Positions 26,344 to 32,300 of a stretch of DNA of 32,300 bases are shown here, piece by piece. Source of the stretch: Aeromonadales bacterium. Its GTDB lineage: Bacteria > Pseudomonadota > Gammaproteobacteria > Enterobacterales > Aeromonadaceae. The stretch spans positions 1-32,300 of the forward strand of contig JAAYRH010000012.1 of assembly GCA_012518835.1 (NCBI GenBank), in the 5' to 3' direction. Both the position numbers and the translations under genes were made by a program. A model generated the notes under the pieces. It worked only from the letters and a program-made list of their open reading frames with translations. It was not told where the DNA came from and did no database searches. Position 1 is the stretch's first letter, and each line of letters opens with the position of its first letter.

Positions 26344-26748
26344 ATGAAAGCTAAGGTTACCTGGTTAGAAGAGATGCGTTTTGAAGGCCTTTCAGAGTCA
26401 GGCCATAAAATAACCTTAGATGGGACTAACCCAGGCCAAGGCCCCAGCCCAATGGAAGCGGTGTTGTTAGGCGCTGGCGGTTGTAGTGCTATAGATGTGG
26501 TCTCAATATTAGACAAAAGCCGCCAGCAACTTACTGGTTGTGAAGTGGAGCTAGCGGCGGTGCGTGCCGAAAATCCACCGCGGGTATTTACTAGCATTAA
26601 TATGCACTTTATTGTGACCGGTCATGAGCTATCAGAAAAGCATGTAGCACGGGCCATTAGTTTATCGATGGACAAATATTGCTCGGTGATGAAGATGCTC
26701 GATAAAGCGCTAGATGCCTCTTCTTCTTATGAAATCCGCGAAGCTTAA
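26344..26748 (+). CDS. yhfA: OsmC-family protein YhfA
   Basis: 134 residues, the length of E. coli YhfA. The two conserved OsmC/Ohr-fold cysteines are Cys47 (GAGGCSAIDVV) and Cys113 (KYCSVMKML). Related proteins reduce organic or fatty-acid hydroperoxides through these cysteines as a dimer, but YhfA itself has no firmly known substrate. AGGA precedes the ATG by about 9 bases. Its divergent position to crp is conserved in enterobacteria. Downstream comes a long inverted repeat and then the cytochrome c peroxidase gene, so two peroxide-related genes are neighbours here. Confidence 0.9.
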   Translation: MKAKVTWLEEMRFEGLSESGHKITLDGTNPGQGPSPMEAVLLGAGGCSAIDVVSILDKSRQQLTGCEVELAAVRAENPPRVFTSINMHFIVTGHELSEKHVARAISLSMDKYCSVMKMLDKALDASSSYEIREA

Positions 26749-26761
26749 CTCTGCGCTCGTT

Positions 26762-26812
26762 TAATGACCTAGCTCACACTGCCGAGCTTAGCCGTAATAA
26801 GCTAGGTCATTA
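26762..26812. repeat. 13-base perfect inverted repeat after yhfA
   Basis: TAATGACCTAGCT (26762-26774) and AGCTAGGTCATTA (26800-26812) are exact reverse complements with a 25-base loop. No T-run follows, so this is not a standard terminator. It ends 3 bases before the FNR-like site of the next gene. Confidence 0.7.
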
Positions 26813-26814
26813 CT

Positions 26815-26855
26815 CTGATCTACATCAATAGCCCTTTTAAATTTAGGGTTATATT
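26815..26855 (+). promoter_or_regulatory. FNR-like site with -10 box for the cytochrome c peroxidase gene
   Basis: CTGAT-CTAC-ATCAA (26815-26828) matches the FNR consensus TTGAT-N4-ATCAA with one mismatch. TATATT at 26850-26855 would place transcription start near 26862, so the FNR site is centred about 41 bases upstream, the class II activation position. Cytochrome c peroxidases are often FNR/ANR-activated. Confidence 0.6.
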
Positions 26856-26902
26856 GAAGCTATATTAGAATGCCATAGAGTAGAGACAGGGGAGTGTTGA
26901 GT

Positions 26903-26935
26903 ATGATAATGAACGTAAAGACAGGGGAGTGTTGA
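26903..26935 (+). CDS. Leader peptide 1 (MIMNVKTGEC), from the first repeat
   Basis: This short frame starts at the ATG of the first 35-base unit with CAGGGGAG 8 bases upstream. It reads into the second unit and stops at TGA, two bases before the next ATG. The first six residues equal the start of the peroxidase signal peptide. It is probably translated if the mRNA starts near 26862; a function is not shown. Confidence 0.45.
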   Translation: MIMNVKTGEC

Positions 26936-26937
26936 GT

Positions 26938-26970
26938 ATGATAATGAACGTAAAGACAGGGGAGTGTTGA
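26938..26970 (+). CDS. Leader peptide 2 (MIMNVKTGEC), from the second repeat
   Basis: Identical to leader peptide 1. Its TGA ends two bases before the ATG of the peroxidase gene (TGA-GT-ATG), close enough for ribosomes to restart. It results from the tandem duplication and could reduce or couple translation of the downstream gene. Confidence 0.45.
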   Translation: MIMNVKTGEC

Positions 26971-26972
26971 GT

Positions 26973-27977
26973 ATGATAATGAACGTAAAGACCATTACCG
27001 TGGCGGTTGCGCTGGCATTAAGCAGCCAAGGAGCGTGGGCCGATAATCCGCGCAATGAGCCAGTACAGCCCATTCCTGCGGCAGAAATAACCAATCCCCA
27101 GCTGGTGGAGTTAGGTAAAAAACTATTTTTTGATCCTCGCTTATCTAAGTCGGGTTTTATTTCTTGTAACTCTTGTCATAACTTGTCGATGGGCGGTACC
27201 GATAATATTAAAACCTCCATTGGTCATAACTGGCAGCAAGGGCCAATTAACTCACCTACCGTTTTAAACTCGAGCTTGAACATGGCACAGTTTTGGGATG
27301 GCCGTGCCGCCACCTTAAAAGAGCAAGCTGGTGGCCCCATTGATAACCCGAAAGAGATGGCCTTTACCCATGAATTAGCTGTCGATGTATTAGCTTCTAT
27401 TCCAGGCTATGTGAATGATTTTGAAGTGGTGTTTAATAGTCGCGAGCTAAATATCGACATGGTGACCGATGCGATTGCTGCTTTTGAAGAAACCCTAGTC
27501 ACACCAAATTCACCTTTTGACCAGTGGTTAAAAGGGGACGATGACGCGCTCACCTCGCAAGCGTTAGCCGGTTATCAGCTATTTAAAGAAAGTGGCTGTG
27601 TAGCGTGTCATAACGGACCTAACTTGGGCGGTACTTCTTATCAGAAGATGGGAGTGGTAGAACCTTATCAGTCTAACTCCCCCGAGATTGGTCGTGCGGC
27701 GGTCACGGGTTCTGATGCCGATCGCTTTATGTTTAAAGTGCCGACTTTGCGTAACGTTGAGCTGACCTATCCCTACTTCCATGATGGTGAAGCTGCCACC
27801 TTGGAAGAAGCCGTGGATATTATGGGGCGCTTACAGTTAGGGCGAGTGTACTCTGATGAGGAAGTAGGCAATATTGTTGCTTTTTTAAAGTCACTCACAG
27901 GTGAACAACCCCGCTTTGAAATCCCTATCTTGCCGCCTTCTACTAATGCGACGCCAGTACCTGAGCCTTTTGGCTAA
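26973..27977 (+). CDS. Periplasmic di-heme cytochrome c peroxidase
   Basis: 334 residues from the ATG at 26973, 8 bases after the CAGGGGAG of the third repeat; an ATG two codons later is possible. A signal peptide (hydrophobic ITVAVALALS, cleavage probably after AWA at 21-23) exports it. Two c-type heme sites are CNSCH (65-69) and CVACH (209-213), the pattern of bacterial CcpA/MauG-type peroxidases, with the conserved QFWDGRAATLKEQAGGP and PTLRNVELTYPYFHDG. It reduces hydrogen peroxide to water with electrons from periplasmic cytochromes. Length (about 310 after cleavage) is normal. It sits between yhfA and prkB, a position empty in E. coli, so it was probably inserted there. An FNR-like site and the repeat array precede it and a terminator follows. 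Confidence 0.95.
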   Translation: MIMNVKTITVAVALALSSQGAWADNPRNEPVQPIPAAEITNPQLVELGKKLFFDPRLSKSGFISCNSCHNLSMGGTDNIKTSIGHNWQQGPINSPTVLNSSLNMAQFWDGRAATLKEQAGGPIDNPKEMAFTHELAVDVLASIPGYVNDFEVVFNSRELNIDMVTDAIAAFEETLVTPNSPFDQWLKGDDDALTSQALAGYQLFKESGCVACHNGPNLGGTSYQKMGVVEPYQSNSPEIGRAAVTGSDADRFMFKVPTLRNVELTYPYFHDGEAATLEEAVDIMGRLQLGRVYSDEEVGNIVAFLKSLTGEQPRFEIPILPPSTNATPVPEPFG

Positions 27978-27988
27978 AGTATATTCTT

Positions 27989-28020
27989 AAGGCCTCGCTA
28001 ATGCGGGGCCTTATTTATTT
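27989..28020 (+). terminator. Rho-independent terminator after the peroxidase gene
   Basis: AAGGCCTCGC pairs with GCGGGGCCTT (one G-T pair) around a TAAT loop and leads into TTATTTATTT. Its tail touches the stop codon of the convergent prkB gene (28019). Confidence 0.88.
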
Positions 28021-28891
28021 AGTCACGAATTTTACCTGTGGCTAATAAGCGCTCTAGCATAGGACGTAAGATCAGCTCCATCACAAAGCCTACTTTCCCG
28101 CCTGGCACCACTAAGGTATTGCGCCGTGACATAAAAGAGCCGTCAATCATGGCTAGCAAATAAGGGTAGTCGACGTTTTTAATGCCCCTAAAGCGGATCA
28201 CCATCATGCTTTCATCGGCACTGGGTATCACTTTGGCACTAAAGGGGTTAGAAGTATCTACCGTAGGGATACGCTGAAAGTTAATATGAGTGCGAGAAAA
28301 CTGCGGCGTAATAAAGTTAATGTAGTCTTCCATCGAGCGCACGATAGAGTCGGTAACCGCTTCTCGAGAATGGCCCCGCTCAGCAGTATCGCGTATGAGC
28401 TTTTGGATCCACTCTAAATTAACGATAGGCACCATGCCAATCAGCAAATCCACATGCTGAGCGACGTTGTGCTCTTCGGTAACCACTCCGCCGTGTAGTC
28501 CTTCATAAAATAATAAATTGGTCTCTTCACCTAATTGCTGCCAAGGCGTAAAGGTGCCCGGCATTTGGTTGAAGGGCACCGCTTCATCAAAGGTATGTAA
28601 ATAACGACGATACTGACCGGTGCCGGTGTTGCCATATTCTTTAAAAAATTGCTCTAGTAACTCAAAGTCGTTGGCCTCGGGACCAAAGTAGCTGATGTGT
28701 CGGCCTTGCTCACGAGCACGGCGAATAGCCACATCCATCTCGGGGCGGGTATAGCGATGAAAGCTATCACCCTCGAGCATGGCGGCGTTAACGCCCAGTT
28801 GAGAAAACATCGACTTAAAGACTTCAGTTGACGTAGAAGTGCCGGCACCCGAGGAGCCGGTGACTGCAATAATAGGGTGCTTGGCAGACAT
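28019..28891 (-). CDS. prkB: Phosphoribulokinase-like kinase PrkB
   Basis: 290 residues, very close to E. coli PrkB (289). The P-loop reads TGSSGAGTST (11-20): Thr stands where the usual Walker A lysine is, as in E. coli PrkB. Further conserved segments are EGDSFHRYTRPEMD, FGPEANDF, LFYEGLHGG, NLEWIQKLIRD and VVPGGKVG. Phosphoribulokinase makes ribulose 1,5-bisphosphate, but no RuBisCO or other Calvin-cycle gene is in the window, and the role of this kinase in non-autotrophs is unsettled. AAGG lies 6 bases before the ATG. It is the last gene of a yheT-yheU-prkB operon conserved in enterobacteria. Confidence 0.94.
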   Translation of the reverse strand: MSAKHPIIAVTGSSGAGTSTSTEVFKSMFSQLGVNAAMLEGDSFHRYTRPEMDVAIRRAREQGRHISYFGPEANDFELLEQFFKEYGNTGTGQYRRYLHTFDEAVPFNQMPGTFTPWQQLGEETNLLFYEGLHGGVVTEEHNVAQHVDLLIGMVPIVNLEWIQKLIRDTAERGHSREAVTDSIVRSMEDYINFITPQFSRTHINFQRIPTVDTSNPFSAKVIPSADESMMVIRFRGIKNVDYPYLLAMIDGSFMSRRNTLVVPGGKVGFVMELILRPMLERLLATGKIRD

Positions 28892-28949
28892 AAAAAACCT
28901 TAAATATGATGAAACTGTGAATGTTTATACGCAGCGAGCGGGGGGCAGG

Positions 28950-29174
28950 TCAAGTGCGGGAGTGGAACCGATCTGCGGGTACTATGTGCACACTCTCATG
29001 TAGCTCACTGTATACTACGACCGCAACACCGTCTTTAAGTTGCTGTTTAACCTCGTTAACTTTTTCTGCTAGCGTGACGTCCTCGGCGCCATATTCGGTG
29101 CCTTCTTGTAGTACGAACTGCTCAATCAAGTTGTTGAGCGTGTCTTCATTTAATTGGCTAAACGGAATAATCAT
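28950..29174 (-). CDS. yheU: YheU family small protein (UPF0270)
   Basis: 74 residues, the family length, starting MIIPFSQLNEDTLNNLIEQF and containing EGTEYGAEDVTLAEKV and the VVVYSELHESVHIVP segment. The function is not known; no catalytic motif is visible. Its ATG overlaps the yheT stop (ATGA, 29171-29174 on the minus strand) and AAGGAG is 6 bases upstream, so it is coupled to yheT. prkB follows after 58 bases. Confidence 0.93.
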   Translation of the reverse strand: MIIPFSQLNEDTLNNLIEQFVLQEGTEYGAEDVTLAEKVNEVKQQLKDGVAVVVYSELHESVHIVPADRFHSRT

Positions 29175-30151
29175 GCTTGCTCCTTAAGGTTAGGCCAGTG
29201 GGTTGCCAGCCAGGCTGGAATACGTTTCTCTAACCAATAATGTGGTCGCCAAGGGCTGCCTTGAATAAAGCCAACATGACCACCGTGCTGACTTAATTCA
29301 TAAGTAATCGCTGGAGGTAAGTCACTGGCATCGGGGATCACGGCATCACTCATAAAAGGATCGTCTGCTGCATGCAAGATAAGCGTCGGTGTTAAGATAT
29401 TGGCGAGCTGATAAAGGCCCGAACAACGGTGGTAATAATCTTCGGCATCGTGAAAGCCATGCACCGGAGCGGTTATTTTATCATCAAATTCTCTAATGCT
29501 ACGTAACCTTTCTATAGCAACGGGCCATGAGTGCTGCGGGTGGCGCTGTAGTTTTTGCTGCCAGTTTAATTGCATTTTCTTTAGTAAATAACGCTGGTAA
29601 ATACGTGAAACGCCACGGTTCATTTGCTCGGCACAGGCGCTTAATTGTAATGGCGCTGACACTACCACCGCACTGGTTAAAGGGTTACGAGGATATTTGG
29701 CAAGATAGTTAACCAGCATATTACCCCCTAACGAATAACCAATGGCGGCGATCGAGCGGTGCGGGTAGCGTTGGCGTAACTCGGCTAATAAATAGTGAGG
29801 GTCACCAACGGCTCCCGAATGGTAAGCAGATAAATGTCGGTTAGGCTCGCCGCTGCAACCTCGAAAGTGCATTAATAGCGCTTGCCAGCCTTGTTGTTGC
29901 AATGCCGCCATCATGCCTTGAATATAATGGGAGTGAATTTCTCCTTCTAAGCCATGAAAGAGCACTACCAGCGGGCGGGGCGCATCGTGCTCAGGGAATG
30001 CCCATGCTAAATCCACAAAGTCTCCATCGGGCAGCTCAAGCCGTTCAGTGCGGTATTCGACTCGCTTGGGCTGCAGATATTTGGCCATGATGGTTTGTAA
30101 GTGAGGGTTACGCGCCCACCAAGGGGCCTGAAACTGGCTGGGGTGTATCAT
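29171..30151 (-). CDS. yheT: Alpha/beta hydrolase YheT
   Basis: 326 residues of the YheT/ABHD1-3 hydrolase group. It opens with FQAPWWARNPHLQTI, the family hallmark. The nucleophile elbow GYSLGG gives Ser140; Asp264 (HAADDPF) and His292 (HGGHVGF) complete the triad. HGLEG at 66-70 forms the oxyanion-hole region. Relatives are esterases or lipases; the natural substrate of YheT is unknown. CAGGAAACC precedes the ATG. It is the first gene of yheT-yheU-prkB. Confidence 0.94.
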   Translation of the reverse strand: MIHPSQFQAPWWARNPHLQTIMAKYLQPKRVEYRTERLELPDGDFVDLAWAFPEHDAPRPLVVLFHGLEGEIHSHYIQGMMAALQQQGWQALLMHFRGCSGEPNRHLSAYHSGAVGDPHYLLAELRQRYPHRSIAAIGYSLGGNMLVNYLAKYPRNPLTSAVVVSAPLQLSACAEQMNRGVSRIYQRYLLKKMQLNWQQKLQRHPQHSWPVAIERLRSIREFDDKITAPVHGFHDAEDYYHRCSGLYQLANILTPTLILHAADDPFMSDAVIPDASDLPPAITYELSQHGGHVGFIQGSPWRPHYWLEKRIPAWLATHWPNLKEQA

Positions 30152-30298
30152 GGTTTCCTGCTATTGAAAAAGAGGAGAACGAACCTTAAAAGGAACTAGG
30201 TGAACAATAACATCTCACACTAAACTGATAAAATACTGGGCTATCGCCCTAAAATCGAGTAAAACAACGTTTTTAATCGCTAATTCGCTGAGTAGTTC

Positions 30299-30892
30299 AT
30301 GGATTTTGCCTTATTAGGTTCGGTGGCCGGCTTTGCTCTGGCCTCCTGTGGAACACCGAGTCCCAATAATATGTTGCTTACTAGCTCGGCGACTCATTTT
30401 GGCTACGGTCCTACCCTGAAATTGTTGTTAGGTATTATGCTGGGGATGGGCTTACTGATGCTGCTAACAGCGTTAGGCTTAGGGCATTTATTTGTGCGCT
30501 GGCCGATAATGCAATGGACACTAAAAGGCGTAGGAAGTGGCTATTTATTATGGTTGGCGTGGCAAGTCGCGACCGCGTCTGCGCCGAGCGAACATAGTAG
30601 CACTCCTAATATGCGTTGGCACCAAGGGGCTTTGTTTCAGTTTCTTAATCCTAAAGCCTGGTTAATGGCGGTGTCGGCGATCAGTGGTTTTACTTTGAGC
30701 GGTGAGCAATATTGGTTTTCTGCGTGGATGGTCGTGCTTATTTTCTTTGCACTTGGCATGGTCACCGGACATCTATGGGCATTTTTTGGCTTGAACCTAA
30801 GACGCTGGTTACACACGCCTCAAGAGTGGCGCTATTTTAATCAATTTATGGGCTTAATAACCGCCGCCAGTGTGCTAATGATTTGGTATTAA
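30299..30892 (+). CDS. LysE/RhtB-family amino acid exporter
   Basis: 197 residues with about six hydrophobic segments. The family N-terminal motif appears as GTPSPNNMLL (usual form TPGPNN), followed by GYGPTLKLLLGIMLGMG, KGVGSGYLLWLAWQ and the conserved FQFLNPKAWLMAVSA. These carriers export amino acids such as lysine, homoserine, threonine or cysteine/O-acetylserine. GTPSPNN resembles the EamB/CysE-export side of the family as much as LysE, so the substrate is left open. The ribosome-binding site is weak. It is divergent from yheT. Confidence 0.87.
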   Translation: MDFALLGSVAGFALASCGTPSPNNMLLTSSATHFGYGPTLKLLLGIMLGMGLLMLLTALGLGHLFVRWPIMQWTLKGVGSGYLLWLAWQVATASAPSEHSSTPNMRWHQGALFQFLNPKAWLMAVSAISGFTLSGEQYWFSAWMVVLIFFALGMVTGHLWAFFGLNLRRWLHTPQEWRYFNQFMGLITAASVLMIWY

Positions 30893-30912
30893 AGCGAATT
30901 TTACTTTTAGCG

Positions 30913-30941
30913 TTACAGTTTACGGCCGAAAAGTGTAAAAT
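30913..30941 (+). promoter_or_regulatory. Possible promoter of the acyltransferase gene
   Basis: TTACAG (30913-30918) and TAAAAT (30936-30941) stand 17 bases apart, 35 bases before the ATG at 30977. The -35 match is moderate. Confidence 0.35.
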
Positions 30942-30976
30942 CTGGCCGCTTTCTTTCCCAGGAATTTTATAAAGTC

Positions 30977-32125
30977 ATGGTTACAGATCCTAGTTTATTT
31001 AAAGAAATTCGTCCTTATCAAGATGATGAGGTGACCGATGCGATTCAACGTTTGATCCGTGATGATGAGTTTATTGGTGCTATCGCCCATTATCGTTTTC
31101 CTACTTTATTTAATGTGGGCGGCCCGCTGATCAAAGCCTTTATTCGTCTGTATTTAAGTTGGCGCTGGCGCAAACTCACTACCATTCGCCAAATCCAACT
31201 GGAAGTGGCGAGTTACATGGAAAAAATGATAGCGACTACCACGCAAGGCGTGACTTATTCTGGCTTAGAGAATTTAGATCCAGAGCGCGGCTATTTATTT
31301 ATCTCTAATCATAGAGATATCGCTATGGATCCGGCGTTTGTAAACTGGGGGTTGCACAGTCATGGCTTAGACACAGTGCGCATTGCTATTGGTGATAACT
31401 TATTACGCAAGCCCTGTGCCGCCGAGCTTATGAAGCTCAATAAAAGCTTTGTGGTAAAGCGCTCAGCCAAGGGACCGCGAGAAATGATGCGAGCTTTCAC
31501 TGAGCTGTCGGCCTATTTACGTCATTCTATCGACGAGGGCCACTCGATTTGGATTGCGCAAAAGGAAGGGCGAGCTAAAGATGGTCACGATAAGACCGAT
31601 CCGGCCATTCTTAAGATGTTTTATATGGAAGGCAAGCGGCAAAAAATCCCTTTTAGCGATTATATCAACAGCCTCAATTTAGTGCCGGTAGCTATTTCTT
31701 ACGAGTATGACCCAGGCGATCAAGCGAAAGCACAAGAGCTGTATGCTAAAGAAACGCATGGCGCTTATGAAAAAAGTGAATTTGAAGATGTGCAAAGCAT
31801 TGTTCAAGGCATCGTCGGTCAAAAAGGCCGAGTACATGTTACGTTTGGCAAGCCGCTGCAAGGGCAGTTTGAGAATGCCGATCAGCTAGCCAGTGTTATT
31901 GATCAACAAATTTATGCTAACTACCATTTATTTCCCAGTAACTTATTGGCTGCTGAGCAACAGGTTGCGTCAGGGGATGCTAAGGCCGCTGCCGTTTTTA
32001 AGCAGCACATCGCAGCGCTGCCTCAAGAGCTACAAGCCCGAGTGTTGGCCATGTATGCGCGGCCAGTAGTGAACAAGCTCGCAGCTCAAGCTGAGATGGT
32101 GTCTAATACCAATCTCACTAAATAA
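30977..32125 (+). CDS. PlsC-like 1-acylglycerol-3-phosphate acyltransferase family protein
   Basis: 382 residues. The acyltransferase core has block I as NHRDIAMDP (His112, Asp118) and the EGR block as KEGRAKDG. Block I here has five residues between His and Asp instead of the canonical four (HX4D), although Asp114 is also near. The N-terminal ~100 residues and the C-terminal ~80 helical residues extend beyond the PlsC core (about 245 residues). No clear membrane helix is seen beyond a short hydrophobic stretch at 49-62. The likely reaction is transfer of an acyl group to a lysophospholipid or a related glycerol phosphate, but the acceptor is uncertain. AGGAA is somewhat far (12 bases) from the ATG. 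Confidence 0.8.
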   Translation: MVTDPSLFKEIRPYQDDEVTDAIQRLIRDDEFIGAIAHYRFPTLFNVGGPLIKAFIRLYLSWRWRKLTTIRQIQLEVASYMEKMIATTTQGVTYSGLENLDPERGYLFISNHRDIAMDPAFVNWGLHSHGLDTVRIAIGDNLLRKPCAAELMKLNKSFVVKRSAKGPREMMRAFTELSAYLRHSIDEGHSIWIAQKEGRAKDGHDKTDPAILKMFYMEGKRQKIPFSDYINSLNLVPVAISYEYDPGDQAKAQELYAKETHGAYEKSEFEDVQSIVQGIVGQKGRVHVTFGKPLQGQFENADQLASVIDQQIYANYHLFPSNLLAAEQQVASGDAKAAAVFKQHIAALPQELQARVLAMYARPVVNKLAAQAEMVSNTNLTK

Positions 32126-32300
32126 GTAGTCTGTTTTTAGTTTATGTAAAAGTCGGATAAACGACCTACTCCACCGACACGCTGCAAGCGTGTGATGATA
32201 TTCATTATTTTAAACTACTGCGAATATTCACTGGAGATTCGGTTAGATTAAAATAATTCACCTGGGCGAAATACACTTGCCTATGGCGCTCAGACACATG
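32126..32300. other. Window end, no gene seen
   Basis: A 7-base-pair hairpin ACACGCT-GCA-AGCGTGT (32177-32193) follows the acyltransferase gene, without a T-run. The rest is AT-rich and shows no supported coding region. Confidence 0.5.

Larger units (their letters stand above)
26884..26992 (+). repeat. Tandem repeat: three identical 35-base units plus 4 bases
   Basis: Units at 26884-26918, 26919-26953 and 26954-26988 are identical, followed by AGAC of a fourth. Each unit holds a Shine-Dalgarno-like CAGGGGAG and an ATG eight bases later. AGAC at both ends of a single unit offers the microhomology for the first duplication. The unit length is not a multiple of three, but each copy has its own start and in-frame stop. 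Confidence 0.95.

Noticed and set aside
32177-32193. Hairpin after the acyltransferase gene as a terminator
   Set aside because: Seven-base stem but no T-run downstream on either strand.
1-32300. Mobile element, prophage, CRISPR array, toxin-antitoxin pair or defence island
   Set aside because: No transposase, integrase, cas or phage gene, no spaced repeat array, and gene content is conserved housekeeping throughout.

Overview
The window is a stretch of ordinary, gene-dense gammaproteobacterial chromosome with no prophage, insertion sequence, tRNA, rRNA or CRISPR array visible. Gene content, protein sequences (CRP, RF3, PrkB, YheU, YaeQ, YjaG and Rsd are all close to their enterobacterial and vibrio forms) and several conserved blocks suggest a marine or brackish member of the Aeromonadales, such as an Oceanisphaera/Oceanimonas-like organism. 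The genus is a guess from protein flavour only. Three blocks keep the E. coli neighbourhood: prfC-yjjV(tatD)-deoD-smp-serB-radA; mepM-znuA facing znuC-znuB; and crp facing yhfA, followed by prkB-yheU-yheT.

Layout. Bases 1-676 are the 3' part of an M48 membrane metalloprotease. The azlC-azlD amino-acid exporter pair (1017-2011) faces a short-chain reductase (2085-2837, minus). puuD, a membrane urate hydroxylase with a C-terminal cytochrome c domain, follows on the minus strand with an AT-rich 485-base upstream region. A DTW-domain tRNA modification enzyme comes next (minus), then prfC, tatD-family yjjV and deoD on the plus strand. smp and serB diverge. A long protein with two PilZ domains lies between serB and radA. 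After radA come rsd (minus), hemE (plus), and the zinc block: mepM-znuA (minus) and znuC-znuB (plus) around a 15-base palindrome that looks like a Zur operator.

From 19976 to 24263 there are small single-function genes: a four-cysteine uracil-DNA glycosylase-like protein, a 2-hydroxyacid dehydrogenase, yjaG, a MarR regulator, yaeQ, and a YdjM-like membrane protein behind a LexA-like box. purC and crp converge on a shared terminator. crp diverges from the OsmC-family gene yhfA. A periplasmic di-heme cytochrome c peroxidase gene has been added between yhfA and prkB, relative to E. coli. prkB-yheU-yheT is a minus-strand operon. A LysE-family exporter and a PlsC-like acyltransferase close the window.

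The most unusual element is in front of the cytochrome c peroxidase gene. A 35-base unit carrying a Shine-Dalgarno sequence and a start codon is repeated three times without a mismatch. The first two copies each encode a 10-residue leader peptide that stops two bases before the next start codon. Upstream of the array an FNR-like site is placed about 41 bases from the start point implied by a TATATT -10 box, which fits oxygen-controlled expression. Other regulatory signals worth checking are the Zur-like and LexA-like boxes, a TTGACA-N7-TGTCAA palindrome upstream of puuD, and a 20-base AT-only palindrome after znuA. I found no clearly new multi-gene system.
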